A DNA stretch of 57,157 nt from Cupriavidus sp. D384 (GTDB lineage: Bacteria; Pseudomonadota; Gammaproteobacteria; Burkholderiales; Burkholderiaceae), in the NCBI RefSeq assembly GCF_001652915.1, contig NZ_BBQI01000020.1, forward strand, positions 1 through 57,157, read 5' to 3'. The position numbers and the translations under genes are program-made. Shown here piece after piece: positions 1 to 8,517 of the stretch; within the stretch, counting starts at the first letter, position 1; each line of letters starts with the position of its first letter. The notes beneath the pieces are model-generated. The model had not been told where the DNA came from and made no database searches. It worked only from the letters and a program-made list of their open reading frames with translations.

Positions 1-82
1 CACCGCCTCAAGACGAAGCATGAACCCAGGGTGGGTCAATTTTCGATGCAAATGCTGGGTCCGTTTTCCGTGCAAATCAACA
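1..82. mobile_element. Outer end of an IS21-like insertion sequence (rest lies left of window)
   Basis: Two imperfect 22-bp direct repeats lie at 32-53 and 56-77, both of the form TGGGTC..TTTTC.gTGCAAAT, 24 bp apart. The stretch closes with CA at 81-82. IS21-family elements carry such multiple subterminal repeats and have TG...CA ends, so this reads as one terminus of an element whose transposase genes are outside the window. No coding sequence is visible in the 82 bases. The family call rests on the repeat architecture only. Confidence 0.5.
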
Positions 83-354
83 CTGCAAGTTTCGATTGGC
101 GTTGAGAAGCAGGCTAGCCATATCGAGCGATTGCGTTGTGCCGCACCGTCCAGAGCACCTCAGACCATTGATAGTTCGCCGATGCCTGGCTGCTTGCGTA
201 CTTTCCCCGCAAAATCTGGCGGTCTGGCCTTGATTTCTCTTATAGATCAATGTCCTGCGCGGTTGCGAATTTCCCGGTTGCCGTCCTGCGGGTGCCAAAT
301 CTGGCGCATTTCAGACTGTCGTGCCAACGACGCCGAGTTGCGTGAGATGGTTCG
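83..354. other. Unassigned 270-bp spacer between IS end and Tn3 transposase remnant
   Basis: No convincing gene is visible. Open frames of 70-110 codons exist on both strands, but none shows a recognisable domain or a good ribosome binding site. The missing C-terminal part of the neighbouring Tn3 transposase was looked for in all three minus-strand frames and not found. The stretch therefore does not simply continue that gene through a frameshift. It is probably scar DNA from nested insertions. Confidence 0.4.
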
Positions 355-2595
355 TCAGTAGCGCTGGACGTCAAGACGCGCAGTCAGTGCGGCCAACGCT
401 GTCACGTCTTCCCCGCCATTTTGACGAATCACGCCCTCGATGGCTGCGCCGGCTTGTCTCTCATTCATGAGGATCGGCTGGTCGTAGAAGATGCCCCATT
501 GGTCGCGAACGTGGGTGTACATCCCGATCGACGCGGTACGCCGACGCGGGTCAGCCCGCGCTTGCCAGACCGAGCGCGTCGTCTCCAGGGACATCATGTC
601 CGATGACGCCAACTCGGCGCGCCCCCAATGCTGGGCGATGGGATGCTGATGCATGAAGGCAAGCACTGCATCAGCGGCTTTTCGCAGTTTCCGCTCGTCC
701 GCGATACGTTGCATCATCTGGCGAATCGCGCTTGATGACAGTTCCGGCACCATGCGGGCAATGTCCGCGGCAGACATCGAGGTCCCATGGGCAAGCACTG
801 CGGCGTAGACCATGAGCAACTCACCGCGGGAATATGGCTCTCTGCCCAGCAATAGCCAACTGAAATGGGTGTGGCTGTCGATTTCCAGAAGGATCTCGGG
901 CAATTGTCCTTCTGGGTGCCTGTCAAACAGCGCGCGCCGCAACGCTTCAACCGATGCTTCGGTCCGCTTCGCCTTGAGTGGATCGACATGGATGGCACTA
1001 TCGATCTTCAACTCGCCCCGCACGGCCGCATCGCGCAGGCGAGTGAGCCCTGCATCCAGGTGCGCGACCACAGGTTCTAAGAATGTTCTTGCGTCCTGCG
1101 GCAGTTTGAGATGCCCATAGAAGTGGTTGCGCCGCGCCTGCCAATCCTGGCTGGAGATCAGCATGGTTGCCTGGCTGCGGAAGGCAAAGCTGTGATCGAG
1201 GAATACTGAGCCATTTCGTAGCGCAACCCGCAGAGCAAACAGCGTTCCCCATTCGAAGGCGGCCAGCGCTCGCTTACGGTCCTGTCCCTCCAGTATTGGC
1301 TGCCAGGCTCGCCCGAAACGCACAGTCACCCGATGGGGTAGCCAGTCGGCCCTTCGCGCATAGAGATTGCGTAAGATCTCCATCGCCTCTACCGCTGGAT
1401 GGGCGGACTGCGTGGCGAATGGCAACCCGACCAACCTTGCCAGCAATGCTCTGGCAAGCCGATGCCGCAACAGCAGTTGCTCGCGGATCATGCCAGCACG
1501 GCTTCGCAGATGCTGCTGGCTGGTTGCGGCGTCGGCCAACGCATTTAACTGTTGGCAGAGCGCATCTCGCGTGAGCGTGTCATCCGCGATGAGCCCTTTG
1601 ACGGCTGCAGCAAACTCTCGCAGCTTGATACCTGGATCCGGTCGGCCGGCGTCGATGAGTCGTCCGGCGTCGTTGACGGATTTGCGAATCCAATGACGCA
1701 GCATGGACGACATCTGGTCCGTGGCAGCACACAAGGCATAGCGCAAAAAGCAAGCGGACTCCAGGCGGCGGGATTGCTGCACCACGCGTTTGCTAATCGA
1801 GGCCGGTCGATTGGCGCAACGTCGCGCGTAGTGTCGTACCACCGCCTCATTGCAGACCGCCGGCCAGCGATGTTGGATCCCCAACTTGTACAGCCGCTCG
1901 ATCTTGTCAAACAGCTCCCCCATTTGATGCGTGGAACTGCGCAACGGAACCGCCCACAGCCATTGCTGCAGGCTTGCTTGATTGCCTTCCGGGCGAGGTA
2001 GCAAGGCACTCCATGCATCAAGCGGTGCCTCGCCATAGGCGAGCACCAACGCGTCGGTCAATGACGCCTCGGAAATCTCCACTGCCTGGCTGATGAGGCG
2101 TTTCAGCGCACGGTCATGCGGAATCAGAACACGATGTTCGTACAGCCACCGCTTCAGCTCGTGCAGCATGTCACTGCGATTGGGCTGTCCCGCCAATCGC
2201 TCCTTGAGCCAGCGCATCACGTAGCGTCGCTGATGCTCGGCCAACGGGCTGAAACCGAGCGCCTGATAGGCGAGGATTTGATGGTCCACCAGCGTGTCGG
2301 TGCGCCCGTCATACAGGGCGCTCAGCGTACCCATATCCGGTGGGGTGATGCCCAGTTGGGCGCCAACATATGCCCAGAGAAATTTCGGAACCTGCTTGGA
2401 GGCGTCAAGGGTGCGCCCCGTCATACGGACAAAGCCGATATGGACGGCACAGGCGAGCCGATACAGGTGACTGCGCCGCGCGTCGATCAGGGCGCGCTCC
2501 TTGGGGGAGAAAGTGAAGAAGGTGGCGAGCTCGAACTCGCTGAGCTCGCGCGGCATCTGTCGCATGCCGAGATACGCCAGTTGCCAGTGATCCAT
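355..2595 (-). pseudogene. tnpA: Tn3-family transposase TnpA, C-terminally truncated
   Basis: The product starts MDHWQLAYLGMRQMP and carries the N-terminal DUF4158-like DNA-binding region and central region of Tn3-family transposases. Near its end are SSDMMSLE and IGMYTHVRDQWGIFYDQP, the segment that holds the first Asp of the DDE catalytic triad. Family members are about 970-1000 residues. This frame stops at about 746, shortly after the NERQAGAAIEG segment, so the second Asp (usually in a DTHG context) and the Glu are missing. It cannot be an active transposase. The ATG at 2595 is preferred over the upstream TTG at 2610 because GGGAGAAA lies just upstream of it. No resolvase is present. The gene lies between an IS21-like end and a broken vgrG, which fits nested insertions followed by deletion. 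Confidence 0.85.
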
Positions 2596-2610
2596 CGCGC
2601 TTTCTCCCAA

Positions 2611-2806
2611 GCGGTAGACGGACCGCCGAGATTAGCGGTAAGAAGGCTGAGACGCAATGAGACGCCAAATACATGCCTCATGCGTAACTTCCGGTAGCCA
2701 AAATCATGAGTCAGCAACCCATTGATTTACATGACTATCCTGTGGGCCGCTGCCCGGAAACCCGCGTGGATGCTAGGGGTGGCTACCCCGGTAAACTGCA
2801 CGGGAA
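2611..2806. other. Junction between Tn3 remnant and truncated vgrG; possible terminal inverted repeat
   Basis: No gene is seen. Upstream of tnpA, the minus strand reads GGGTTGCTGACTCATGA from 2720 inward. The GGG outer end and its position about 125 bp before the transposase start make 2683-2720 a candidate Tn3-type terminal inverted repeat. It was not matched to a partner repeat, because the opposite end of the element has been lost. Bases 2721-2806 have no recognised content. Confidence 0.3.
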
Positions 2807-4246
2807 TCAAGGGGACGCCTTCATGAACGCCACCAGCACCTCTTGTCCGATGCGCGGCACGAAAGTGCTGCCGAATCGCTGGCCTGATGCCGAGTCGGCG
2901 GTACGCAGGAAGCACGAACTGTTCTCGTTGTTCTTTCCGTAGCGGTCCCAAGGAAATTGGACCTTGACACGCCCCAGATCGTCGCACCAGATTTCCTGAT
3001 TCTCGGGGCCAACCACGCGCGCATACTGATAGCCTGCAGCCAGGGGCTTCGCATGCCATTCCGGGCGGAACAGTTCATTGCTGGGCTGCGCCTCGAATTC
3101 GACCTCGCAGCGCCATTGTCCCGCGCCGGTGACCTCGCCGACGTCCTCGATCAGGAGGTGCGTGGCATAGACGATGTACTCCCGGTTCGCCTTGGTTTGC
3201 AGAAAGCGTTCGAGGGCGAAAGTGTGGCCCGGCACCATGCAGCGCAGATTCCCCTTGCCTCGTGCCCGCACGCCATGCTGTCGCAGGGATTCCATACGAA
3301 TGCGGGCAAGCATGTCGCCCTCCTGTCGCGCGTCGTTGCCGGTCTTGGGCTGACTGTGGTCGCCCGGCCAGGCATAGATTTGTTGCGTAGCGTGGCTGGT
3401 GTTGCGCGGGTCCTTGGTCCACACTCCCAAGTCGGCACGTGGTTGGTTGAAATCGTAGTCGTCGTGCATCCAGGCGCCGCTCACCAACCGGTCGTGGACT
3501 TCGAATTCGTAAAGATGTTCCTCGTCCACCCGGTCGGAGGATGGGTACCAGCTAATGGTCTGGTACGCGGGGCTTGGCATGCTTTGGAACGCGCCGTTAC
3601 CTTCGGTCAGCACCAGACGGTGGAAGCCGTCGCTGTGTTCGAAGTGAAAATTGATTCCCCACTCGGCGAGGATGCGGCACAGGAACGCGTAGTCCGTCTC
3701 GCCAAACTGGACCTGATATTCCCTTCGTGGAAACACGTGGGTGGCAATCCGTCGCTCGACCGGGAAGGTGTACTTGCTGAGCAGCTCCTCGGCGATCTCA
3801 AGAACCGTCTTGTTCTGGAAGATCCGGTAGTCGGTGGTCAGCGTTGCCAGAAACAGCCACGGCCTCAGCGTGAGTCTGTAGGCAATGTGCTGCCCGTTGC
3901 CGGCATAGAACGGCCCTCGCACATCCGTGACCACGCCCGTGATCTCGCGCTCGCCTTTGCCGAAACCGCCGTCCAGCCCGAAACCGTTGCCGTCCAACTC
4001 GATGGTGACCGTCAACTCCTTGCCCTGCATGGCCTCCGTGTCGAAGTTACCTGCGGGGCCATAGATGACGTTGCGGTCATCGGGCGTCTTCAAAACCAGC
4101 TCGTATTCGAAGAGGGTATTGATGCCCTCCCTGCCGGAGAGCCTTGAGAACACCAGCAGCGGCTGGCCCAGCAACTCCGGCAGTCCTGCGCCAGACACCG
4201 TGACGGTGCGGGACGAGAACAGCGGAGAACGGTCACGACCACCCAT
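2807..4246 (-). CDS. vgrG: Type VI secretion spike protein VgrG (TssI), truncated after the gp5 OB-fold
   Basis: VgrG forms the trimeric puncturing spike of the type VI secretion system and carries effectors. The 479-residue product has the gp27-like N-terminal part (GREGINTLFEYELVLK near residue 40, then FGETDYAFLCRILAEWGINF). It continues into the gp5-like OB domain with the family signature DLGRVKVQFPWDRYGKNNE and ends VPRIGQEVLVAFMKASP. Full-length VgrG proteins are usually 650-950 residues and continue here with a GDPDRP-type motif and the gp5 beta-helix needle. Both are absent, so the gene is cut at the start of the needle. No Hcp, effector or immunity gene is next to it. It is probably an orphan damaged by the adjacent Tn3-related rearrangement and is unlikely to work as a complete spike. 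Confidence 0.85.
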   Translation of the reverse strand: MGGRDRSPLFSSRTVTVSGAGLPELLGQPLLVFSRLSGREGINTLFEYELVLKTPDDRNVIYGPAGNFDTEAMQGKELTVTIELDGNGFGLDGGFGKGEREITGVVTDVRGPFYAGNGQHIAYRLTLRPWLFLATLTTDYRIFQNKTVLEIAEELLSKYTFPVERRIATHVFPRREYQVQFGETDYAFLCRILAEWGINFHFEHSDGFHRLVLTEGNGAFQSMPSPAYQTISWYPSSDRVDEEHLYEFEVHDRLVSGAWMHDDYDFNQPRADLGVWTKDPRNTSHATQQIYAWPGDHSQPKTGNDARQEGDMLARIRMESLRQHGVRARGKGNLRCMVPGHTFALERFLQTKANREYIVYATHLLIEDVGEVTGAGQWRCEVEFEAQPSNELFRPEWHAKPLAAGYQYARVVGPENQEIWCDDLGRVKVQFPWDRYGKNNENSSCFLRTADSASGQRFGSTFVPRIGQEVLVAFMKASP

Positions 4247-4397
4247 GAATCAAACTCCAGGGAAAGGAATACACATCGAACGGAACGACGGATGGACCTC
4301 CGTGGTGCGGCAATAGGTGGCGACCATGGGTCCAATAATCCTCGTCGAATACTCGCAAACGGAGCGTCCATGGGATATAGGATTTGTCTGAAATTGT

Positions 4398-4426
4398 GCT
4401 TAACGTCTCCGAAAACGAAGTTAAGC
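4398..4426. repeat. Inverted repeat GCTTAAC/GTTAAGC, possibly a decayed transposon end
   Basis: The seven-base arms are perfect, and the loop contains GTCTCCGAAAACG. That loop resembles the GTCTCAGAAAACG core of Tn3/Tn21-type terminal repeats. It could be a remnant of a transposon end or a simple hairpin. There is no T-tract to make it a terminator. Confidence 0.3.
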
Positions 4427-4460
4427 GACCCTTTCAATTGAGCGTGACGTGGTCACATGC

Positions 4461-4490
4461 AGGTCGAGGTCGAGGTCGAGGTCGAGGTCG
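4461..4490 (+). repeat. Hexanucleotide tandem repeat (AGGTCG)x5
   Basis: Five perfect head-to-tail copies of AGGTCG lie in non-coding DNA between truncated vgrG and the acyltransferase gene. A perfect 30-bp array of this kind is prone to slipped-strand length change. No coding frame uses it. Confidence 0.9.
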
Positions 4491-4766
4491 GCGCGGCAGA
4501 CATAGGGAGATCAGGCGCCCTCTGCCCAGCAGAGGCATTGCTATCTGTAGACGCGCCTTAAAAGTGTCAATGATTGCGAAATCCGCCAGAATGCGAGCGC
4601 CCCAGGCCTCGAGTCGGGGCGTGGGGGGCGGAAGACAGGCTCGTACACCGGTGCGGCGCAATTGAGGGACGGTACAGCACCTCAGAATGTGATCCAGCGC
4701 ACATGGCATCGTTCAGCGTTGCGCCGCTCGCCCTCGCGCCATGCCGCCGGCAGGCGCACTATATCC

Positions 4767-5744
4767 ATGCCGCGCAACAGTCTTTTCCAACGTAGAGGTT
4801 TATCCGCGCGGCAGGCTGCGGTAAAAACACCGTCCCGTACTCACAAAAGACGCGATCCCAGTTTCGCCACGGTCTTGGACTCCAACACTCGATCTCACTG
4901 GCTGCCAGCACTTTGCCGCGCGCTGGCGGTGCTACCCCTGCCCGTGCTGCAGGCCACCGGCCGTGCGCTAGGCCGTCTCGTCTACGCCTTGCCCGGCCGA
5001 TATCGGCAGCGTCTGCAGGAAAATGCCGCGCAGGCCGGCTATCCGGATGCCAGCTTTGCGCGCCGCTCTGCCGCAGAAGCCGGCGCCATGATCCTCGAAA
5101 CCTGTCGCATCTGGTTTCGCAATGACGACAGTATCGCGCGCGTGATCTGCGACGACTGGGACGTGGTCGACACCGCCCGCGCCGAGGGCAAGGGCATCTT
5201 GTTCCTGACCCCACACCTGGGCAGCTTCGAGATCACGGCACGCTACGCCGCCAGGCGGATGCCGCTCACTGTGATGTTCCGTACGCCCCACAAGGAATAT
5301 CTGCGGGCGCTGATGGACAGCGCCCGTTCCACCTCTGATCTGACCGCGGTACCCGCCTCTTCGCAAGGCGTGCGCGCCTTCATGCGGGCGCTGCGTCAAG
5401 GCGGCGCGGTGGGCCTGTTGCCCGACCAGGCACCGAGCCTTGGCGAGGGCGTATGGGTGCCCTTCTTTGGCCGGCAGGCATTCACCATGACGCTGCCGGG
5501 CAAACTGGCGGCGCAGGCCAAAGTGGCGGTGATCCTCGCGTCGGGCGAGCGCCTGCCACGCGGGCGCGGATGGCGCCTGCACCTGATGCGCCTGCCCGGC
5601 GAGATGCCGGATCAACCCGCAGCTCAGGCGGCCCTGCTCAACGGCGCGATGGAAACGCTGATCCGCCGGTTTCCCGAACAATACCTTTGGAGCTACAACC
5701 GCTACAAGGCGCCCCAAGGCGCGCCGCCTCGGCCAGCCAAATAA
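4767..5744 (+). CDS. LpxL/HtrB-family lysophospholipid (lipid A) acyltransferase
   Basis: The product is a member of the bacterial lipid A biosynthesis acyltransferase family, which transfers an acyl chain from acyl-ACP onto a lipid A precursor at the inner membrane. Visible features are a hydrophobic N-terminal stretch (PALCRALAVLPLPVL), the catalytic H-X4-E motif in TPHLGSFE (His150, Glu155 from this start), GLLPDQAPSLGEGVWVPFFG, and the C-terminal QYLWSYNRYK typical of the family. The length of about 325 residues is normal. The start is uncertain: no strong Shine-Dalgarno is seen, family homology begins near SHWLPALCRAL, and a later non-ATG start is possible. It stands alone with no other lpx gene nearby. 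It could act on lipid A or, like some paralogues, on ornithine lipids. Confidence 0.85.
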   Translation: MPRNSLFQRRGLSARQAAVKTPSRTHKRRDPSFATVLDSNTRSHWLPALCRALAVLPLPVLQATGRALGRLVYALPGRYRQRLQENAAQAGYPDASFARRSAAEAGAMILETCRIWFRNDDSIARVICDDWDVVDTARAEGKGILFLTPHLGSFEITARYAARRMPLTVMFRTPHKEYLRALMDSARSTSDLTAVPASSQGVRAFMRALRQGGAVGLLPDQAPSLGEGVWVPFFGRQAFTMTLPGKLAAQAKVAVILASGERLPRGRGWRLHLMRLPGEMPDQPAAQAALLNGAMETLIRRFPEQYLWSYNRYKAPQGAPPRPAK

Positions 5745-6097
5745 GCGCGCCGCCACAGCGTCCGCGCTTCCTGAGCCGGACTGGTGATCACCATCGGCGG
5801 CATGGTTTGGGCAGCGTCGGCTTCGGTGGTGGTTGTCACGCCGACCGAATCCTGTCAGTCAGGCGCCCTGGGCCGATAACCGTATCTGGACGGCTTCAGG
5901 CCAATGGCGTCCGCCTCCGGCCATCCCTGACCCGCATCGCGCGTACCGCCTTCCACGAACGCGAAGCCCAGTTTTGTGAATCATGAATTCCCTTGTCCGG
6001 GTCACGAGCCTATCGTAGATCGCGCATCACGATGTCAGAAAAACGACGGCAAGCACCGCCGCAGCCCGGCGGGCCAGCGCCGCACAAGGAGACATGA
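5745..6097. other. 353-bp gap with no recognised gene
   Basis: No open frame here shows a domain or a convincing ribosome binding site. A good Shine-Dalgarno (AAGGAGA) lies at 6087-6093 and belongs to the Bug receptor that follows. The rest is presumed leader or promoter sequence for that operon. Confidence 0.4.
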
Positions 6098-7084
6098 ATG
6101 ACCAAGACGATGGGGATTCCCCGTCTGGCGGCCGCATGGGTGGCGGCCACGGCTTTCTCTTTCGGCATGGCGGGCAGCGCGCAGGCGGCCTGGCCCGACC
6201 GGCCCATCCGGCTGATCGTGCCCACCGCCGCGGGGGGCACCACCGATATCGCGGCGCGGCTCGTGGGCAAGCGCATGAGCGAGATCCTGGGCCAGCCCGT
6301 TGTCGTGGACAACCGCGCCGGCGGCGCCGGCATCATCGGATCGCAGGCACTGCTGCAGGCGCCCGCCGATGGCTACACGATCATGATGGGTAATATCGGC
6401 CCGAACGCCATCAATTACGCCCTCTATCGGCAACTGCCATACAAGCCGCAGGATTTCACGCCGATCACCCTGGTGGTGTCGGTCCCCAATGTGCTGGTGG
6501 TCAACCCCAAGGTGCCCGCGCACAACGTGGCGGAACTGGTGGCGCTGGCGAAAGCGCAGCCCGGCCAGTTGTCGTTCGGTTCCTCCGGTACGGGCCAGTC
6601 CGTGCACCTGTCTGGCGAGCTGTTCCGCAAGCGTGCCGGCATCGACATCATCCACGTACCCTATAAAGGCGCGGCACCCGCCGTGGCCGATCTGGTGGCG
6701 GGCCAGGTGACCATGATGGTCGATAACCTGCCCAGCTCGCTGCCGCATATCCAGGCGGGCAAGCTGCGTGCGCTGGCCGTAACCAGCGCCGCGCGCGCGG
6801 CCGAACTGCCCGACGTGCCCACCATGAAGGAAGCTGGCTTCGACGACTTCCAGGTCACCGCGTGGTTTGGGCTGGTCGCCCGTGCCGGCACGCCGCCGGC
6901 CGTGATAGCCCAGTTGCACAAGGCAGCCGCGACGGCGCTGGCCGAGCCGCAGGTCAAGGCGCGGCTGGCCGAACTGGGCGGTCAGGCGGGCGGCGACACG
7001 CCCGAGCACTTTGGCCAGTTCATCGACCAGGAACGCCAGCGCTGGGCGCGCGTGGTCAAGGACACCGGCATTCCGCAGCAATAA
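6098..7084 (+). CDS. Bug-family tripartite tricarboxylate transporter substrate-binding protein
   Basis: This is a periplasmic solute receptor of the TctC/Bug family, 328 residues. It has a signal peptide ending near GSAQAAWPDRPI and the family landmarks PIRLIVPTAAGGTTDIAAR, IHVPYKGAAPAVADLVAGQV and GKLRALAVTSAAR. The mature protein binds small organic acids for TctAB-type carriers. No tctA/tctB membrane genes are nearby, so it is an orphan receptor, as is common in Burkholderiales. It heads an operon with 3-oxoacid CoA-transferase genes 28 bp downstream and a second Bug gene. This suggests uptake or sensing of a keto acid or dicarboxylate. The exact ligand cannot be read from sequence. Confidence 0.93.
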   Translation: MTKTMGIPRLAAAWVAATAFSFGMAGSAQAAWPDRPIRLIVPTAAGGTTDIAARLVGKRMSEILGQPVVVDNRAGGAGIIGSQALLQAPADGYTIMMGNIGPNAINYALYRQLPYKPQDFTPITLVVSVPNVLVVNPKVPAHNVAELVALAKAQPGQLSFGSSGTGQSVHLSGELFRKRAGIDIIHVPYKGAAPAVADLVAGQVTMMVDNLPSSLPHIQAGKLRALAVTSAARAAELPDVPTMKEAGFDDFQVTAWFGLVARAGTPPAVIAQLHKAAATALAEPQVKARLAELGGQAGGDTPEHFGQFIDQERQRWARVVKDTGIPQQ

Positions 7085-7112
7085 GCCGCCAACGGGCGCC
7101 TCAGGAGCTTTC

Positions 7113-7796
7113 ATGATCGACAAGATCGTCCCGTCGCTGGAAGCGGCGGTGGCAGGCATTGGCGATGGCGCCACGGTGCTGGTCAGCGGCTTCGGCGGCT
7201 CGGGCATTCCCGGCGTCCTGCTCGACGCCCTGCTCGCGCACGGTGCGCGCGACCTCACCATCGTCAACAACAACGCGGGCAATGGCGACACTGGCATTGC
7301 CGCGCTGATTCGCGCGGGCCGCGTGCGCAAGGTCATCTGCTCGCACCCGCGTTCAAACAATGCCGAAGCCTTTATCGAGGCCTATCGCGCGGGCAGGGTG
7401 GCGCTGGAATGCGTGCCGCAGGGCACGCTGGTGGAACGCATGCGCGCTGCCGGCGCGGGGCTGGGCCCCTTCTTCACGCCCACCGCCTACGGCACGGCGC
7501 TGGCCCAGGGCAAGGAGACTCGCATGATCGACGGCACGGGCTACGTGCTGGAACAACCGCTGCATGGCGACTTCGCACTGGTCAAGGCGCACCGCGCCGA
7601 TCGGTGGGGCAACCTGACCTATCGCTACGCGGGCCGTAATTTCGGGCCGGTGATGTGCACGGCCGCGCGCCACACCATCGTCCAGGTGGACGATATCGTG
7701 CCGTTGGGCGAGATGCCACCGCAGCACGTGATGACGCCTGGCATCTTCGTCCAGGCCGTGGTGCTGGCCGATCCGGGAGTTCAGCATGCCGCATGA
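7113..7796 (+). CDS. 3-oxoacid CoA-transferase subunit A (PcaI/ScoA-like)
   Basis: This is the alpha subunit of a type I CoA-transferase that moves CoA from succinyl-CoA to a 3-oxo acid such as 3-oxoadipate or acetoacetate. The 227-residue product has the CoA-binding signature GFGGSGIPG near residue 27, then LTIVNNNAGNGDTG, GAGLGPFFTPTAYGT and RWGNLTYRYAGRNFGPVM, all typical of PcaI. The ATG at 7113 follows CAGGAGCTTTC. An upstream in-frame extension overlaps the Bug gene and lacks homology. It overlaps subunit B by 11 bp, which indicates translational coupling. The rest of the beta-ketoadipate pathway is absent locally, so the natural substrate is uncertain. Confidence 0.93.
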   Translation: MIDKIVPSLEAAVAGIGDGATVLVSGFGGSGIPGVLLDALLAHGARDLTIVNNNAGNGDTGIAALIRAGRVRKVICSHPRSNNAEAFIEAYRAGRVALECVPQGTLVERMRAAGAGLGPFFTPTAYGTALAQGKETRMIDGTGYVLEQPLHGDFALVKAHRADRWGNLTYRYAGRNFGPVMCTAARHTIVQVDDIVPLGEMPPQHVMTPGIFVQAVVLADPGVQHAA

Positions 7797-8490
7797 CGCC
7801 TCCATCCGTGCCGATGCGTTGCCGCGCCTGTCGCGCATGCAGATCGCTCGTGTCGTTGCGCACGACATTCCCGACGGCAGCGTGGTCAACCTTGGCATCG
7901 GCATGCCCACGCTGGTGTCTGACCAGTTGCCCGAAAGCCGCGAGATCGTGCTGCACAGCGAGAACGGCATCCTCGGCATGGGCCCGGTCATTCGCCATGG
8001 TGCAAACGACCCCGACCTGATCAACGCCAGCAAGGAGCCCATAGGCCTGCTGGCCGGCGCCTCGATCTCGGACCACGCGGTGTCGTTCGCGATGATGCGC
8101 GGCGGCCATATCGACATCACGGTACTGGGCGGCTTCCAGGTATCGGCCGGCGGCGATCTCGCCAACTGGTCGACGGGCGAGCCCGATGCCATTCCCGCCG
8201 TGGGCGGAGCGATGGACCTCGTCGTGGGAGCCGGAAAGCTGTTCGTAATGATGGAACACGTGACCCGTGACGGACAGCCAAAGATCGTGACGGACTGCAG
8301 CTATCCGCTGACTGGCCTGGGCGTGGTGGATCGCATCTACACGGATCTGGCCGTGATCGACGTACAGCCTGGTGGCGGCCTGATGGTGACCGGACTGGTC
8401 GAAGGGGTTTCGTTCGAGGCAGTCCAGGCATTGTCAGCCGCGCCACTGAAGCTGGCCAATGATCATCGCGTGCTGCGCACAGGCCGCTGA
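7786..8490 (+). CDS. 3-oxoacid CoA-transferase subunit B (PcaJ/ScoB-like)
   Basis: This is the beta subunit, 234 residues, which carries the catalytic glutamate. It has VNLGIGMPTLVSDQL, then the HSENGILGMGP segment whose Glu forms the enzyme-CoA thioester intermediate. DISVLGGFQVS-like (DITVLGGFQVS) and GGAMDLVVGAGK follow. It is translationally coupled to subunit A (11-bp overlap) and sits between two Bug receptor genes. The arrangement predicts a heterotetrameric enzyme that activates the acid delivered through a Bug-dependent route. Confidence 0.93.
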   Translation: MPHDASIRADALPRLSRMQIARVVAHDIPDGSVVNLGIGMPTLVSDQLPESREIVLHSENGILGMGPVIRHGANDPDLINASKEPIGLLAGASISDHAVSFAMMRGGHIDITVLGGFQVSAGGDLANWSTGEPDAIPAVGGAMDLVVGAGKLFVMMEHVTRDGQPKIVTDCSYPLTGLGVVDRIYTDLAVIDVQPGGGLMVTGLVEGVSFEAVQALSAAPLKLANDHRVLRTGR

Positions 8491-8517
8491 CACGGCCGCT
8501 CACCGAGGGGAGACACT

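Larger units (their letters stand above)
4247..4766. other. 520-bp intergenic region with a hairpin and a hexamer repeat
   Basis: No gene is supported. A hairpin with arms GCTTAAC (4398-4404) and GTTAAGC (4420-4426) sits in the middle, and a short tandem repeat lies at 4461-4490 (own entry). The open frames that run toward the acyltransferase lack homology to it and are treated as non-coding upstream sequence. The region separates the damaged mobile/T6SS stretch from intact chromosomal genes. Confidence 0.45.

Noticed and set aside
83..354. Searched for the frameshifted C-terminus of the Tn3 transposase
   Set aside because: No DTHG-like motif or other family segment appears in any minus-strand frame.
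2957..4147. 396-codon plus-strand open frame opposite vgrG
   Set aside because: It is an antisense shadow of a GC-rich gene. The product has no domain and the minus-strand VgrG motifs are unambiguous.
4461..4490. Tandem hexamer considered as a CRISPR-like array
   Set aside because: The unit is 6 bp with no spacers. It is a simple sequence repeat.
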